Source: Planctomycetota bacterium (GTDB taxonomy: Bacteria > Planctomycetota > Planctomycetia > JALXBF01). From it: a DNA stretch of 32,074 bases. Positions within the stretch are counted from its first letter, which is position 1; every line of letters begins with the position of its first letter. The position numbers and the translations under genes are program-made. Below, in pieces: positions 1 to 7,626 of the stretch. The notes beneath the pieces were generated by a model. The model had not been told where the DNA came from. It made no database searches and saw only the letters and a list, made by a program, of their open reading frames with translations. The stretch covers positions 1 to 32,074 of the forward strand of contig JALSID010000031.1 of assembly GCA_026981825.1 (NCBI GenBank). The letters run 5' to 3'.

Positions 1-645
1 GCATGCGGTACACTGCTGACCACGCATGCATCACCCGGCCAAGCTTTCCCCACGCCAGTTGCGCTCGTAGGGACTCTAGCCGAAAAGAACAGCGCCCTGA
101 TCCTGGGCGCGCTCGCCGCCTTAGCTGTTTACCTGCTCTGGGCGCGCCCCTCACGGAAGGAAGCCGCAGATGACCTGCGCGCTGCAGTCATGGGGGCAAC
201 GACGATCATCCTGATCACTGCGGCGGGAGGAGCGTTCGGTGCCGCCCTGCGAGCCACGGGCATCGCCGAAGTCCTCAGCGTCGGCGAGGGCGAGACGAGC
301 TGGACGCTGCTCATCGTCGCCTTCCTCATCACCACGCTCATCCGAACCGCCCAGGGAAGTGCAACCGTAGCCATGATCACGGCCGTCGGCGTCGTTCAGT
401 CCATCGTTGCCCATCACACACTCCCCTTCGACCCCGTCTACCTGGCGCTGGCGATTGGCTGCGGGAGTAAGCCGTTTGCGTGGATGAACGACAGCGGCTT
501 CTGGGTAATCACGACAATGAGCGGTCTGGAGGAGAGGGAAGCTCTAAAAGCCGTAACCCCGATGACGGCCATCATGGGAGTGTTCGGTCTCGCCGTGACC
601 GTCGCCCTCGCCCTCACCGTTCCCTGGCCTCTCGGAAAGCTTTAA
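1..645 (+). CDS. GntP-family permease, C-terminal part (gene begins before the window)
   Basis: The frame is open from base 1 to the TAA ending at 645, giving about 214 residues of an inner-membrane transporter that lacks its N-terminal half. It shows alternating hydrophobic segments. It also shows the hallmarks of the gluconate:H+ symporter (GntP) family C-terminus: an AGGAFG segment, then R-TAQGSATVAMITA, then WMNDSGFW, then a last hydrophobic helix. The family imports gluconate or related hydroxy acids with protons. The substrate cannot be told from this fragment, and no sugar-acid kinase or dehydratase is seen downstream. The next gene converges on it from the right. Confidence 0.85.
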   Translation, partial: ACGTLLTTHASPGQAFPTPVALVGTLAEKNSALILGALAALAVYLLWARPSRKEAADDLRAAVMGATTIILITAAGGAFGAALRATGIAEVLSVGEGETSWTLLIVAFLITTLIRTAQGSATVAMITAVGVVQSIVAHHTLPFDPVYLALAIGCGSKPFAWMNDSGFWVITTMSGLEEREALKAVTPMTAIMGVFGLAVTVALALTVPWPLGKL

Positions 646-771
646 CCCCTTTGGCTCGCCCCCATACATAGCGACTGTCGCGTTCCAAGACGGGGCCATA
701 TTGCCGCTGTGCCTAGGCGAGAAGAACGAAGCGCTTCCCCTTGTTCCGCGAGTTCATGAGGGGGGCATGGA

Positions 772-1155
772 TTACAGTTCAGGGAGATCGCGGATGAGCA
801 CCAGGATGGCCGACTGCGGAACGACGATGAACTCCTTGCCGTCAATGCGGATGTCGACGGCGGGCTCGCGCAGGAACAGGGCCAGATCACCTACCTGGGC
901 CTGCATGGGGATGTAGTGTTCGCGGCGCACATTTTCCTTCCACGGCTCGTCATCAAACGCTTCGGGACTCGGGATGGGAATGCCCGGACCCGTTGCCACG
1001 ACCCGACCAGACTGAACGGGGTGACGGCCCACCGCCGTCTGCGGCAGGTACAAACCAGACTGGGTCCTCTCCTCCGGCCGCTCCGGCCGCACCAGTACCC
1101 GGTCGCCGACCAGTACGATCTCTCGATTCCCCAATCGCAGCGGCTGTTCACTCAT
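772..1155 (-). CDS. GroES-like (Cpn10 fold) protein without an adjacent groEL
   Basis: The protein has 127 residues. The N-terminal half matches the co-chaperonin 10 pattern: a VGDRVLVRPE strand, a mobile-loop-like stretch with GLYLPQT, then GRVVATGPG at about 50-58. The C-terminal half has VGDLALF and IRIDGKEFIVVPQSAIL, as in the end of GroES. Between the halves lies about 25 extra residues rich in charged and aromatic groups, so it is longer than the usual GroES of about 97 residues. An upstream TTG at 1200 is in frame, but the ATG at 1155 sits behind a GAGAG site and starts closer to the fold. It is the last gene of a leftward cluster after pyrE and the PEBP-like gene. No groEL is present in the window. 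It may be a second, divergent co-chaperonin; a partner is not shown by the sequence. Confidence 0.75.
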   Translation of the reverse strand: MSEQPLRLGNREIVLVGDRVLVRPERPEERTQSGLYLPQTAVGRHPVQSGRVVATGPGIPIPSPEAFDDEPWKENVRREHYIPMQAQVGDLALFLREPAVDIRIDGKEFIVVPQSAILVLIRDLPEL

Positions 1156-1233
1156 CTGGCTCTCAAACGTTCCGTACCTGTTCAGGATCGCACACTCCAA
1201 GTGCGCGGCCAGGATCCAGCGCCTCCAGATCGT

Positions 1234-1809
1234 CTACCGTCCATACGTTCCCATCAGCTCGCCTTGGGCGAGGACGTGCCCGCGCATAGCCGACTCCAGA
1301 GCGTCGCGGCGCGCACCTGCAGGCACATCCAACCGCGTGTCGAGCGCGTAGACACGGAAATAATAGCGGTGTGGTGTACCCGGTGGCGGTGCCGGCCCAC
1401 CATAGCCAATGCGGCCAAAGTCGTTCGTCCCTTGCCGACTGCCGTCGGGCAACTCGCGATCCGGCGGCACACCTTCCGGTAACCCCTGGGATTCCGCCGG
1501 TATGTTCCAGATCAGCCAGTGGACCCATGTACCCCGCGGAGCGTCCGGATCGTCACAAATCACGGCGATGCTGGCCGTACCCTCCGGAACCCCCTCCCAG
1601 GAAATGGGGGGAGAAACGTCAGGACCGTCCGCCGTGTACTTCTCGGGAATGCGCTCTCCGTGAGAAAACGCCGAACTCTTCACTTGAAGCGGCATGGCCC
1701 CTTCCTCCACCAAGGGCTGCTCCGGCCTACCCGCGTCCGAACAACCTACGCAAGCAAAAACCAACAGCACACGCCACAAACCGGCGAACCTCACGCAACA
1801 CCGCTCCAT
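1234..1809 (-). CDS. YbhB/YbcL-type PEBP (Raf kinase inhibitor-like) protein, probable lipoprotein
   Basis: The protein has 191 residues. The N-terminus is a short basic then hydrophobic leader (about residues 1-20) ending in a cysteine-containing VFACVGC stretch that could serve as a lipobox, so export and lipidation are likely. The rest is a phosphatidylethanolamine-binding-protein fold. Visible motifs are SPPISWEG, CDDPDAPRGTWVHWLIWNIP at about 85-105, then GYGGPAPPPGTPHRY and YALD. Bacterial members have no firmly established reaction. The gene starts only three bases after the pyrE stop, so the two are probably co-transcribed and translationally coupled. Family assignment is firm; cellular role is not. 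Confidence 0.88.
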   Translation of the reverse strand: MERCCVRFAGLWRVLLVFACVGCSDAGRPEQPLVEEGAMPLQVKSSAFSHGERIPEKYTADGPDVSPPISWEGVPEGTASIAVICDDPDAPRGTWVHWLIWNIPAESQGLPEGVPPDRELPDGSRQGTNDFGRIGYGGPAPPPGTPHRYYFRVYALDTRLDVPAGARRDALESAMRGHVLAQGELMGTYGR

Positions 1810-1812
1810 CCG

Positions 1813-2340
1813 CTAGTCCACCCGCTCCAGTTCGCTCATCCTGAACAGGGCACGCAGTTTGCATCCTTCCCGTTCCAATCGTTCCGCACCGCCCGCTTCC
1901 CGGTCAATGACGCAAAGAACATGCTCCACAATGAACCCCAGTCTGCGCAATTGCTGCACGGAATCCACCACTTGACCAGCCGTGGTGATCACGTCCTCAA
2001 CAACCAGCAACCGCTCGCCCGAGACTGCGCCCCCTTCGATCAGATTTCTTGTGCCATAGGACTTCGGTTGCTTGCGAACGAACCCACAGGGCAGGCCACT
2101 CTCCAGCGACATGGCGGTGGCCAGCGGTATGCCGCCGAGCTCCAGTCCCGCCAATCGCTCGAAATCCAACCCACGGGCCAGTTCGAGCAGCCCCTGGGCA
2201 ATCGCCCGGAGCAAGACCGGGTCCGACTCGAACCGGTACTTGTCCCAGTAAACGTCGCTCACCCGCCCCGACCGCAGCACGAACCGACCGGTGAGCCGTG
2301 CCGCCTGCCGTATGCTACGCGCCAACTCCAGTCGCTCCAT
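1813..2340 (-). CDS. pyrE: Orotate phosphoribosyltransferase
   Basis: This cytosolic enzyme of 175 residues joins orotate to PRPP to make OMP in de novo pyrimidine synthesis. It has the RKQPKSYGTRNLIEGG stretch (about 89-104), which carries the lysines that contact PRPP. It also has the type I phosphoribosyltransferase PRPP-binding motif LLVVEDVITTAGQ at 111-123. The frame is open further upstream, but the ATG at 2340 has a clear GGGAGA site seven bases before it, and the protein then begins where the family begins. A -10-like TATGAT lies just upstream. It heads the leftward cluster with the PEBP-like and GroES-like genes. No other pyrimidine genes are nearby. Confidence 0.93.
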   Translation of the reverse strand: MERLELARSIRQAARLTGRFVLRSGRVSDVYWDKYRFESDPVLLRAIAQGLLELARGLDFERLAGLELGGIPLATAMSLESGLPCGFVRKQPKSYGTRNLIEGGAVSGERLLVVEDVITTAGQVVDSVQQLRRLGFIVEHVLCVIDREAGGAERLEREGCKLRALFRMSELERVD

Positions 2341-2368
2341 CACAATCTCCCATAGCTCGCATGAGCTT

Positions 2369-2374
2369 ATCATA
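2369..2374 (-). promoter_or_regulatory. Candidate -10 element for the pyrE cluster
   Basis: Read leftward, TATGAT (five of six to the sigma70 -10 consensus) lies about 29 bases before the pyrE ATG, which would give a leader of about 22 nt containing the GGGAGA ribosome site. The hexamer at the expected -35 distance (TTAAAG or CTTAAA) is a poor match, so the call rests on the -10 and its position. Confidence 0.4.
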
Positions 2375-2446
2375 GGACGAAATGCACAGGCTTTAAGGAC
2401 GTTTGTCACGCCGCCAGCGCCAGAAACGCGAATCGAGGAAGGTAAC

Positions 2447-2833
2447 GTGCGCCGTCGAGAGACGCCCTGGGTCGTATTACTGGCGAGCGCCTTCACGCTA
2501 GCATCCGGTTACGGCCTTGGTCTGTTCGTGGTGGCCGTCTATTCGGATCACGTCCGGCGCGACCTCATCCTCCTCACCCTCTTCTTCGCCCTCCTGGCGC
2601 TGTTCCCTATCCTCGCGCTCCGTCCGACACGTCCTGTTGAGGTCCCCTACAAACCGACCAGGCGAAAACGAGGCTGGTTTGCCCGACTGCTCCGCCGACG
2701 GCGCAAGAACCAGCCCACCGGGCAGATGATCTGGAAGCGCAAGCCGGGGCAGGCCCAGAATCAACCCTGGGGTACCCCGGAACCTGACCGCCGCTCCGTC
2801 TTCATTCCGGCCCGCCAGGATCGACGCAACTGA
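2447..2833 (+). CDS. Small two-helix membrane protein with a basic C-terminal tail, unknown function
   Basis: The protein has 128 residues from a GTG at 2447, preceded by GAGGAAGG four bases upstream. The frame is open further left, but an earlier start would run across the pyrE start and its leader. It has two hydrophobic segments at about 8-32 and 40-59. A strongly basic stretch follows (TRRKRGWFARLLRRRRKN, about 71-88), then a polar proline-rich end. The positive-inside rule puts the tail in the cytoplasm. It is divergent from pyrE. I do not recognise a family. The second helix and tail could contact nucleic acid or a membrane-bound partner, but nothing in the sequence proves it. Confidence 0.6.
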   Translation: MRRRETPWVVLLASAFTLASGYGLGLFVVAVYSDHVRRDLILLTLFFALLALFPILALRPTRPVEVPYKPTRRKRGWFARLLRRRRKNQPTGQMIWKRKPGQAQNQPWGTPEPDRRSVFIPARQDRRN

Positions 2834-3043
2834 TCGATCTACCGCCCCCGCTGGCCCTCCCAGATCGAGATGAGCCGCTCTAGCGTCTTCTCCCGAGGGT
2901 GACCGCATCCGCCACGACCAACCGTAGCAATCACCGTGTGCCGTCGGTGGGAAGCGAACCCAATGACCCAGCCTCCGCCTGGAAGAGGAGCTGAACCATC
3001 CTCATGGCCCCGGACGGCTCCTAGGAGATCAAACCGCCCTCCG

Positions 3044-3946
3044 CTAGCCTGGCAGGACCTTGTTCATGCGGTCGAGGATCGCCCGGAGCCGCTTCTCATC
3101 ACCACCTGGAACTTCGGCCGTGCACCAGCCCGCGTAGCCGACCTCTTCCAGTGCCCGGCGCACCGCGGGCCAGTCGCAATCGCCCTCGCCGATCTCGACC
3201 TGAAAACCTCTCCAAAGCCCTTCCCTGTCCCTTTTCTTCCGGCTGTACTCCTTGATGTCCAGCTTCCCGATCCGCTTACCCAGAATCCGAATCCACTGCT
3301 CGGGCCAACCATAGTTCACGACATTACCCACGTCGAAGTAGACCCCCACAGCCGAGCTATCGAATTCATCCACATAGTGGGCAAACTCGAGGGGGCTGAG
3401 CAAGAAGTGGTTCCAGACATTCTCGAACAGAACCTTAACCCGCTGTTCTTCCGCGACAGGAATGACCTTGCGAATCTCCTCCTGTGATCGCTTGTATGCC
3501 GCATCATAGGGGATTTGCTTGTTCACCACGGCCGGGACCAGGAGGACGCTTGTGGCGCCGAGCTCGGCCGCGTCTCGAATGGCCTGTTCCAGAGCACGCC
3601 GGCAGCGGGCACGCACGGCCGGATCGGCATGCGACAACGGGTAACGCCAGTGGGCGGAGCAGATCACACCGTGGATGGGCAGCCCGGTGCGCCGGCTCGC
3701 CTCTTTCAGCTCCGAAATGGGAATCTGCGACGGACGATGCACTTCGATCCCGTCAAAGCCGATCCGTTTTGCCGCTTGAAACCGATCGAGCACGGTCTTG
3801 CCCACACGGACCATGCCGTACTTGACCGCCTTCAGGTAGCGGCGCTCCTGATGACCGTGCGCCACGGCAGCCCCCGTCAGCATCGCCGCTCCACCTACCG
3901 CACAGGCTACGAACTCTCTCCGAGTCACCTTCTGTTCCGATCCCAT
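3044..3946 (-). CDS. Tat-exported sugar phosphate isomerase/epimerase-like TIM-barrel protein
   Basis: The protein has 300 residues. The N-terminus has a twin-arginine signal (TRREFVACAVGG, then a hydrophobic stretch to about residue 33), so the folded protein should be exported. The remainder is a xylose-isomerase-like TIM barrel (AP endonuclease family 2 superfamily). Seen are GFDGIEVHRPSQ, VLLVPAVVN, KVLFENVWNH, VYFDVGNVVNYG, KLDIKEYS and CTAEVPGG, spaced as the metal-binding strand ends of the family. The best-known cytosolic relatives are sugar phosphate epimerases, but the exported versions generally have unknown substrates. The start has a strong AAGGGGAAG site. It follows the AMMECR1-like gene on the same strand after about 270 bases, so it may be transcribed separately. 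Confidence 0.85.
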   Translation of the reverse strand: MGSEQKVTRREFVACAVGGAAMLTGAAVAHGHQERRYLKAVKYGMVRVGKTVLDRFQAAKRIGFDGIEVHRPSQIPISELKEASRRTGLPIHGVICSAHWRYPLSHADPAVRARCRRALEQAIRDAAELGATSVLLVPAVVNKQIPYDAAYKRSQEEIRKVIPVAEEQRVKVLFENVWNHFLLSPLEFAHYVDEFDSSAVGVYFDVGNVVNYGWPEQWIRILGKRIGKLDIKEYSRKKRDREGLWRGFQVEIGEGDCDWPAVRRALEEVGYAGWCTAEVPGGDEKRLRAILDRMNKVLPG

Positions 3947-4105
3947 ATTTCTTCCCCTTGAACCAACGCCTGGTGGATTTTCCGCCGGTCCCTATCCAAT
4001 GTACCACGCCTCGCCTACGCCTTTGCACGGAGGTCCGTCTTCGGTGGAATCAGGGAACCCCCACTCGAAAAGCACGGCCCTGTTGGCCGGTCAGAAGGAG
4101 GCGGT

Positions 4106-4126
4106 CGCGTCCCCTGAGCGGACGCG
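4106..4126. other. Perfect 7-bp hairpin in the gap between the amrA-like and isomerase genes
   Basis: CGCGTCC and GGACGCG are separated by seven bases. No T-run follows on either strand, so it is not a standard intrinsic terminator. It is the only clear structure seen in 3947-4215. Confidence 0.3.
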
Positions 4127-4215
4127 CACGCGCCGCCTTCGGCCAGGGTACCAGCCCCTCAGCGGTCTTTTGGTCAGCCGAAGGACGGGGGCTAAGCGAC
4201 GGCCGATGGCAACGC

Positions 4216-4839
4216 TCAGGTGGGTTGCACGATCATCGTTCCGAACGGAGAACCTGGCTCCATGATCGCGAGGGGTGGTTCCTCAATGATTGAAGCGGTG
4301 AATCGGTAGACCTCGACAGCTGGGTCGCGCCAGGCATCGGCTGCCAGGCCCGCTTTGCGAACGCAGCAGTTTTCGAGCAATTCGATCGTTGACCACCTCA
4401 TCTCCGTGGCCACCTTGGGCAGGAAACAACCGGTCCGTTCGCCTGCCTTGATGTAGACGCCGTGAATACCGGGCTCGATCTCAGCCGCCGGATCCCGCAC
4501 GCGTTCCAAGGGAGACAGCACCGAGATTTCGATAAAGATGTAGGGCAATTCGCCTGCGGTAACGCGGTTGGTAACGAACCGCGGATCATCCAGAGCGGCA
4601 GCGATTGCCATGTCCTGCACAACCGTGTACAACGGACGGTCGGCGACCAGGCGACCGATGCAGCCACGGAGGTGCCCCTGCAAATTGCGTAACGTGACAA
4701 AAGCCCCACTGGGACGATAGAGATTGCGGAGCGTCTGCGGAGGGGCATAAACCGGTCGTTGTCGCGCTCCCAGGACTGCTTCGAGCGTCCTGCGCGCGAT
4801 GTAGAGAAGTGTTGTTTGTTCAGGATGCGTCAGTTCCAT
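4216..4839 (-). CDS. amrA: AMMECR1-domain protein (AmrA of AmmeMemoRadiSam type)
   Basis: The protein has 207 residues. An AMMECR1 fold is indicated by GAFVTLRNLQGHLRGCIGRLVADRPLY, DPRFVTNRVTAGELPYIFIEISVLSPLERV, GIHGVYIKAGERTGCFLPKVA and the WRDPAVEVYRF end. The conserved LRGCIG motif is intact. In many prokaryotes this domain is encoded with a MEMO-like protein (AmrB) and a radical SAM protein. Neither is in this window, so the system is split here or only this part is present. The biochemical role is not settled. The ATG at 4839 has a GGAG site seven bases upstream and lies 20 bases inside the end of the preceding DUF523 gene, which suggests translational coupling. Confidence 0.85.
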   Translation of the reverse strand: MELTHPEQTTLLYIARRTLEAVLGARQRPVYAPPQTLRNLYRPSGAFVTLRNLQGHLRGCIGRLVADRPLYTVVQDMAIAAALDDPRFVTNRVTAGELPYIFIEISVLSPLERVRDPAAEIEPGIHGVYIKAGERTGCFLPKVATEMRWSTIELLENCCVRKAGLAADAWRDPAVEVYRFTASIIEEPPLAIMEPGSPFGTMIVQPT

Positions 4840-5356
4840 GTTCAGGCTCCACTGCTGCACCTGTGGCTTCCCCCTGCTTGGGAGGATCCAGGGAGAGCAC
4901 CTCTAATCCCGCACGGCGTAGCAGGGCCGCCGTTACCCCCTGACCGGCTACCCGTTTCCCATCACAGTAAACCATACAACTGCCACAGGAAGGACTCTTC
5001 TCCTTCAGAATCGCTCTACGGGCGCCGGTCAAACGGGCGATCTCTAGAGTCTGCCGCGCACCTGCCAGAAAACGATCCGTTACGTCTTCCCCGTTCGCGT
5101 TTACCACCCTCGCCCTGCCCTCCAGAACGTCCTCGCCTGTACCCCCGGTGAACCAGGCAGGCGGCCGCGGCGTGGGAAGTCCGCCAAGCTGCTCCGGACA
5201 AACCGGCACCACACAGATGTCCGAACGATCGAGCAGCTCGCTGGCCGGATTTGACGTGCCGTCGTACCGGCAGCGCACGCCCAGAAGACACGCGCTCACG
5301 AGCACAACTTCGCGTTTTGCATCGCTCTGCTTGACAAGAGACCGACCCGTTCCCAT
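4820..5356 (-). CDS. DUF523 family protein
   Basis: The protein has about 178 residues from the ATG at 5356. The family core is complete: VSACLLGVRCRYDG, then VPVCPEQLGGLPTPRPPA, then a GARRAILKEKSPSCG segment. These carry the conserved cysteines expected for metal or cluster binding, though no reaction is established. The start is uncertain. An ATG at 5416 adds 20 residues and a GTG at 5305 would begin right at the family core; none of the three has a strong ribosome site. The 3' end overlaps the AMMECR1 gene start by 20 bases. Relatives occur alone or fused to other domains; here it stands alone. Confidence 0.82.
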   Translation of the reverse strand: MGTGRSLVKQSDAKREVVLVSACLLGVRCRYDGTSNPASELLDRSDICVVPVCPEQLGGLPTPRPPAWFTGGTGEDVLEGRARVVNANGEDVTDRFLAGARQTLEIARLTGARRAILKEKSPSCGSCMVYCDGKRVAGQGVTAALLRRAGLEVLSLDPPKQGEATGAAVEPEHGTDAS

Positions 5357-5590
5357 CGTTGGGGATATGCGGATCTCCCCGCCCTGTTCCCCTACTTTGC
5401 CCGTTTTGCTGCCCATCGTGTACCCGGACCCAATACCATAAGCTCGGGGACCATTGCCGTTGATATGCGCTCACTGCATTATCCGCCCCACGGGCAACCG
5501 GTGGACAACCCGGCGGCCCGGGGAACCCGCCGGCCGGCGACGCGCACTTCAACCGCTCTCCGCCCTCAGCGAGCCATTCCCTATGGGCGG

Positions 5591-6724
5591 CTAGCCTTCC
5601 GCTTCGATTTCCTCTTCACTGAACTTAAGGGCCACCACGCTCGTGTACGTGTTGTCGATTGTTCCTCCGACCCGTAGATGCAATCGCCAGACCATCGTGT
5701 CCTTCAGCTTCTTCAGAACCGATGGGTCGGCAGCAATCCAGTACTCGCGTTTCTGACCGGGTGGCAGCTCTTCGAACGACTGGTTCTGGATCGTTCGCTC
5801 ACTGAATTTCGTCAGGGGGTACATGCCTACATGCTCGCCCGTGGGGAGCTCGATGTAGGCGTAAGCCGGGAAATCGTTGGGCCGGAGGAACAGTTCGTCC
5901 AGCGGTGAGAAGGCCATTTTGTCGGACAGGTTGCGGATCTCAACAGCAAGGAACAACGTCTTTTCGCCGGACTCGGTCACGACGGTCTGGCCCGAGTGTG
6001 GATTCAGGGTGGTGAAACGCACCTGGTCGATGAACAGTCGCAACGGTTTGATTTCGAGATCACCAATCCGCTTGGCCTTACCGAGCCGAAGCCAGTGGCC
6101 GGAAGGGACAGCAGCGGAAGGATCCGGCACGACCCACTCGCGGCCACCCCGCCGGATGCCGTAGTCCGGGATCTTGCGGAGCGGGCTCTGGGCAGCAGGT
6201 CCGTACACGAGGCGTCCAACGACGAAGCCGGTCATGGCTCCACAGAGATAGATGGCCGCAACGGCGATCCAGGACAGATTGCCGGACCGTTGCTGGCGCT
6301 GCCTCCGCATCCGTTCGGTGGCAGAGGCAAGCGGTTCAGGGCTCTCAGAGGCCGCGACCGGCTCGTCGCGATCACGTCGAAATAGAACGATCGATTCACC
6401 GGCGGTGGAATCTGCCCGAACAACGAACTCCGGACCGTCCGACTCCTCGAAGGGCTCTTGCTGAGCAGAGAGTTTCTTGAAGAACTCCCCCACCGAGTCC
6501 GCGCCGGAACCGACCGAGCTTTCCGGTTCGAGCTCCACGGCGATGTCGGTTTCACGATCGCTCACCGACGCCTCCAAGCCCTCGCTGCCGACCAGCACCG
6601 GTCGAGCCACGGCCTCCAGGACGGGCATCTCCCACTCCGAGCCGCAGCGGGGGCAAAAGGGGGCTTCTGTGAGGCCGAGCCGCGTGACGTAGCCACAATT
6701 CGGACAGACACGCTCTGCTGTCAT
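5591..6724 (-). CDS. Zinc-ribbon single-pass membrane protein with extracytoplasmic domain, unknown function
   Basis: The protein has 377 residues. A zinc ribbon lies at residues 7-27 (CPNC and CPRCG pairs). Next comes a long acidic, probably disordered stretch (about 45-135), a basic RMRRQRQQR stop-transfer segment and one membrane helix at about 151-172. The C-terminal half is about 200 residues and rich in beta-strand pattern, with EIRNLSDKMAFSPLDEL and a VVALKFSEEE end; it resembles DUF4352-like accessory beta-sandwich domains but I cannot name it. The zinc ribbon should be cytoplasmic and the last domain outside. The ATG at 6724 has AGAGG seven bases upstream and follows the SAM hydroxide adenosyltransferase stop by 13 bases, so the two share an operon. 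The frame is open further upstream, but that part overlaps the previous gene. Confidence 0.7.
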   Translation of the reverse strand: MTAERVCPNCGYVTRLGLTEAPFCPRCGSEWEMPVLEAVARPVLVGSEGLEASVSDRETDIAVELEPESSVGSGADSVGEFFKKLSAQQEPFEESDGPEFVVRADSTAGESIVLFRRDRDEPVAASESPEPLASATERMRRQRQQRSGNLSWIAVAAIYLCGAMTGFVVGRLVYGPAAQSPLRKIPDYGIRRGGREWVVPDPSAAVPSGHWLRLGKAKRIGDLEIKPLRLFIDQVRFTTLNPHSGQTVVTESGEKTLFLAVEIRNLSDKMAFSPLDELFLRPNDFPAYAYIELPTGEHVGMYPLTKFSERTIQNQSFEELPPGQKREYWIAADPSVLKKLKDTMVWRLHLRVGGTIDNTYTSVVALKFSEEEIEAEG

Positions 6725-6737
6725 CGCAGGACCTCTT

Positions 6738-7559
6738 TCAGAGCTCTTGCCCTTCCTCGTGACACCGGATCGTAACCCGCTGGCCGATCGGCAGCCCAAG
6801 CCGCTCTGCTGCGTTGCCATTGACAACAGCGATTTCCGCCAGGTCTGCACTGCCCACAATGCAGACAACACTGCCCGGAGTGGCCGCGCCATAGGTATTG
6901 ACAACAGGAATCCCCCGCAGCGCACCTGCGTCACACATGAGCCGTCCCTGACCTGCAAGCTGTTGCACCGCCGAGCCCGGCACATTGGTCACCAGGTTGC
7001 CGAAGTGGTCCACAAAGATAACCTCACCCGTTACACTCGTGGCGTTGCGTTCGATTGGAGGCCATGCAAGGCGCAGCCAGTCATCCATCCGAGGTCCAAC
7101 AGCATCGAATGGAACCCCTCTGGCAAGATGGGCAGCTACAGGGGTCATGATGTCACGCCCGTGGAACGTACTGGACACCTCCCCGCGCCAAAGCTCTTTG
7201 TTTGCAACCCGACGGCATTCGATCTTGCTGTCGTGTAGGTCCGCCAGTTTCTCCGCTGCCCAGGACAACAGGCCATTATCCGGTCCGACCAGGAATTGCC
7301 CGGCCACCCTCAAGCAAATGATCGCCCGGTCTGTTCCCACACCGGGGTCGACGACACCAACGTGGACGGTTCCTGCCGGGTAGTGGGGAACGACCCTCAT
7401 CATCACGAAGGCGCCTGCACGAACGTTCTGGGGGGGCACATCGTGGGTCACGTCCACGAGCGTAGCGTCGGGACAGAGGCTGATGGCCACCCCCTTCATC
7501 TCGGCCACGTACGGACCGTCGGCACCAAAATCCGTTGTGAACGTAAGGACCGGTCTCAT
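6738..7559 (-). CDS. S-adenosyl-L-methionine hydroxide adenosyltransferase (DUF62/SAM-HAT family)
   Basis: The protein has 273 residues. The family splits SAM to adenosine and methionine using water; close relatives are the fluorinase and chlorinase. Motifs seen are TFTTDFG at the N-terminus, GVVDPGVGTDR (D71, R78), LVGPDNGL and TFHGRDIMTPVAA (H133), then VIFVDHFGNLVTN. D71, R78 and H133 match the Asp-Arg-His set that marks the hydrolase branch rather than the halogenases. It sits between a LecA-like exported protein (67-base gap) and the zinc-ribbon membrane protein (13-base gap). I see no good ribosome site before the ATG. Why cells hydrolyse SAM in this way is not established. Confidence 0.9.
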   Translation of the reverse strand: MRPVLTFTTDFGADGPYVAEMKGVAISLCPDATLVDVTHDVPPQNVRAGAFVMMRVVPHYPAGTVHVGVVDPGVGTDRAIICLRVAGQFLVGPDNGLLSWAAEKLADLHDSKIECRRVANKELWRGEVSSTFHGRDIMTPVAAHLARGVPFDAVGPRMDDWLRLAWPPIERNATSVTGEVIFVDHFGNLVTNVPGSAVQQLAGQGRLMCDAGALRGIPVVNTYGAATPGSVVCIVGSADLAEIAVVNGNAAERLGLPIGQRVTIRCHEEGQEL

Positions 7560-7626
7560 GAATGTATTATGCCGCTCTGATCGGGCGGCCTAGGGAGCCC
7601 ACTCGGCCAACGAGCTAGACGCCCGG

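Noticed and set aside
5500..5545. CCGGCGG/CCGCCGG hairpin as a terminator between the zinc-ribbon and DUF523 genes
   Set aside because: No T-run follows on the minus strand, and the neighbouring genes run in the same direction.
7566..7571. CATAAT as a -10 for the SAM hydroxide adenosyltransferase gene
   Set aside because: No -35 at any sensible distance, and transcription would begin at the start codon itself.
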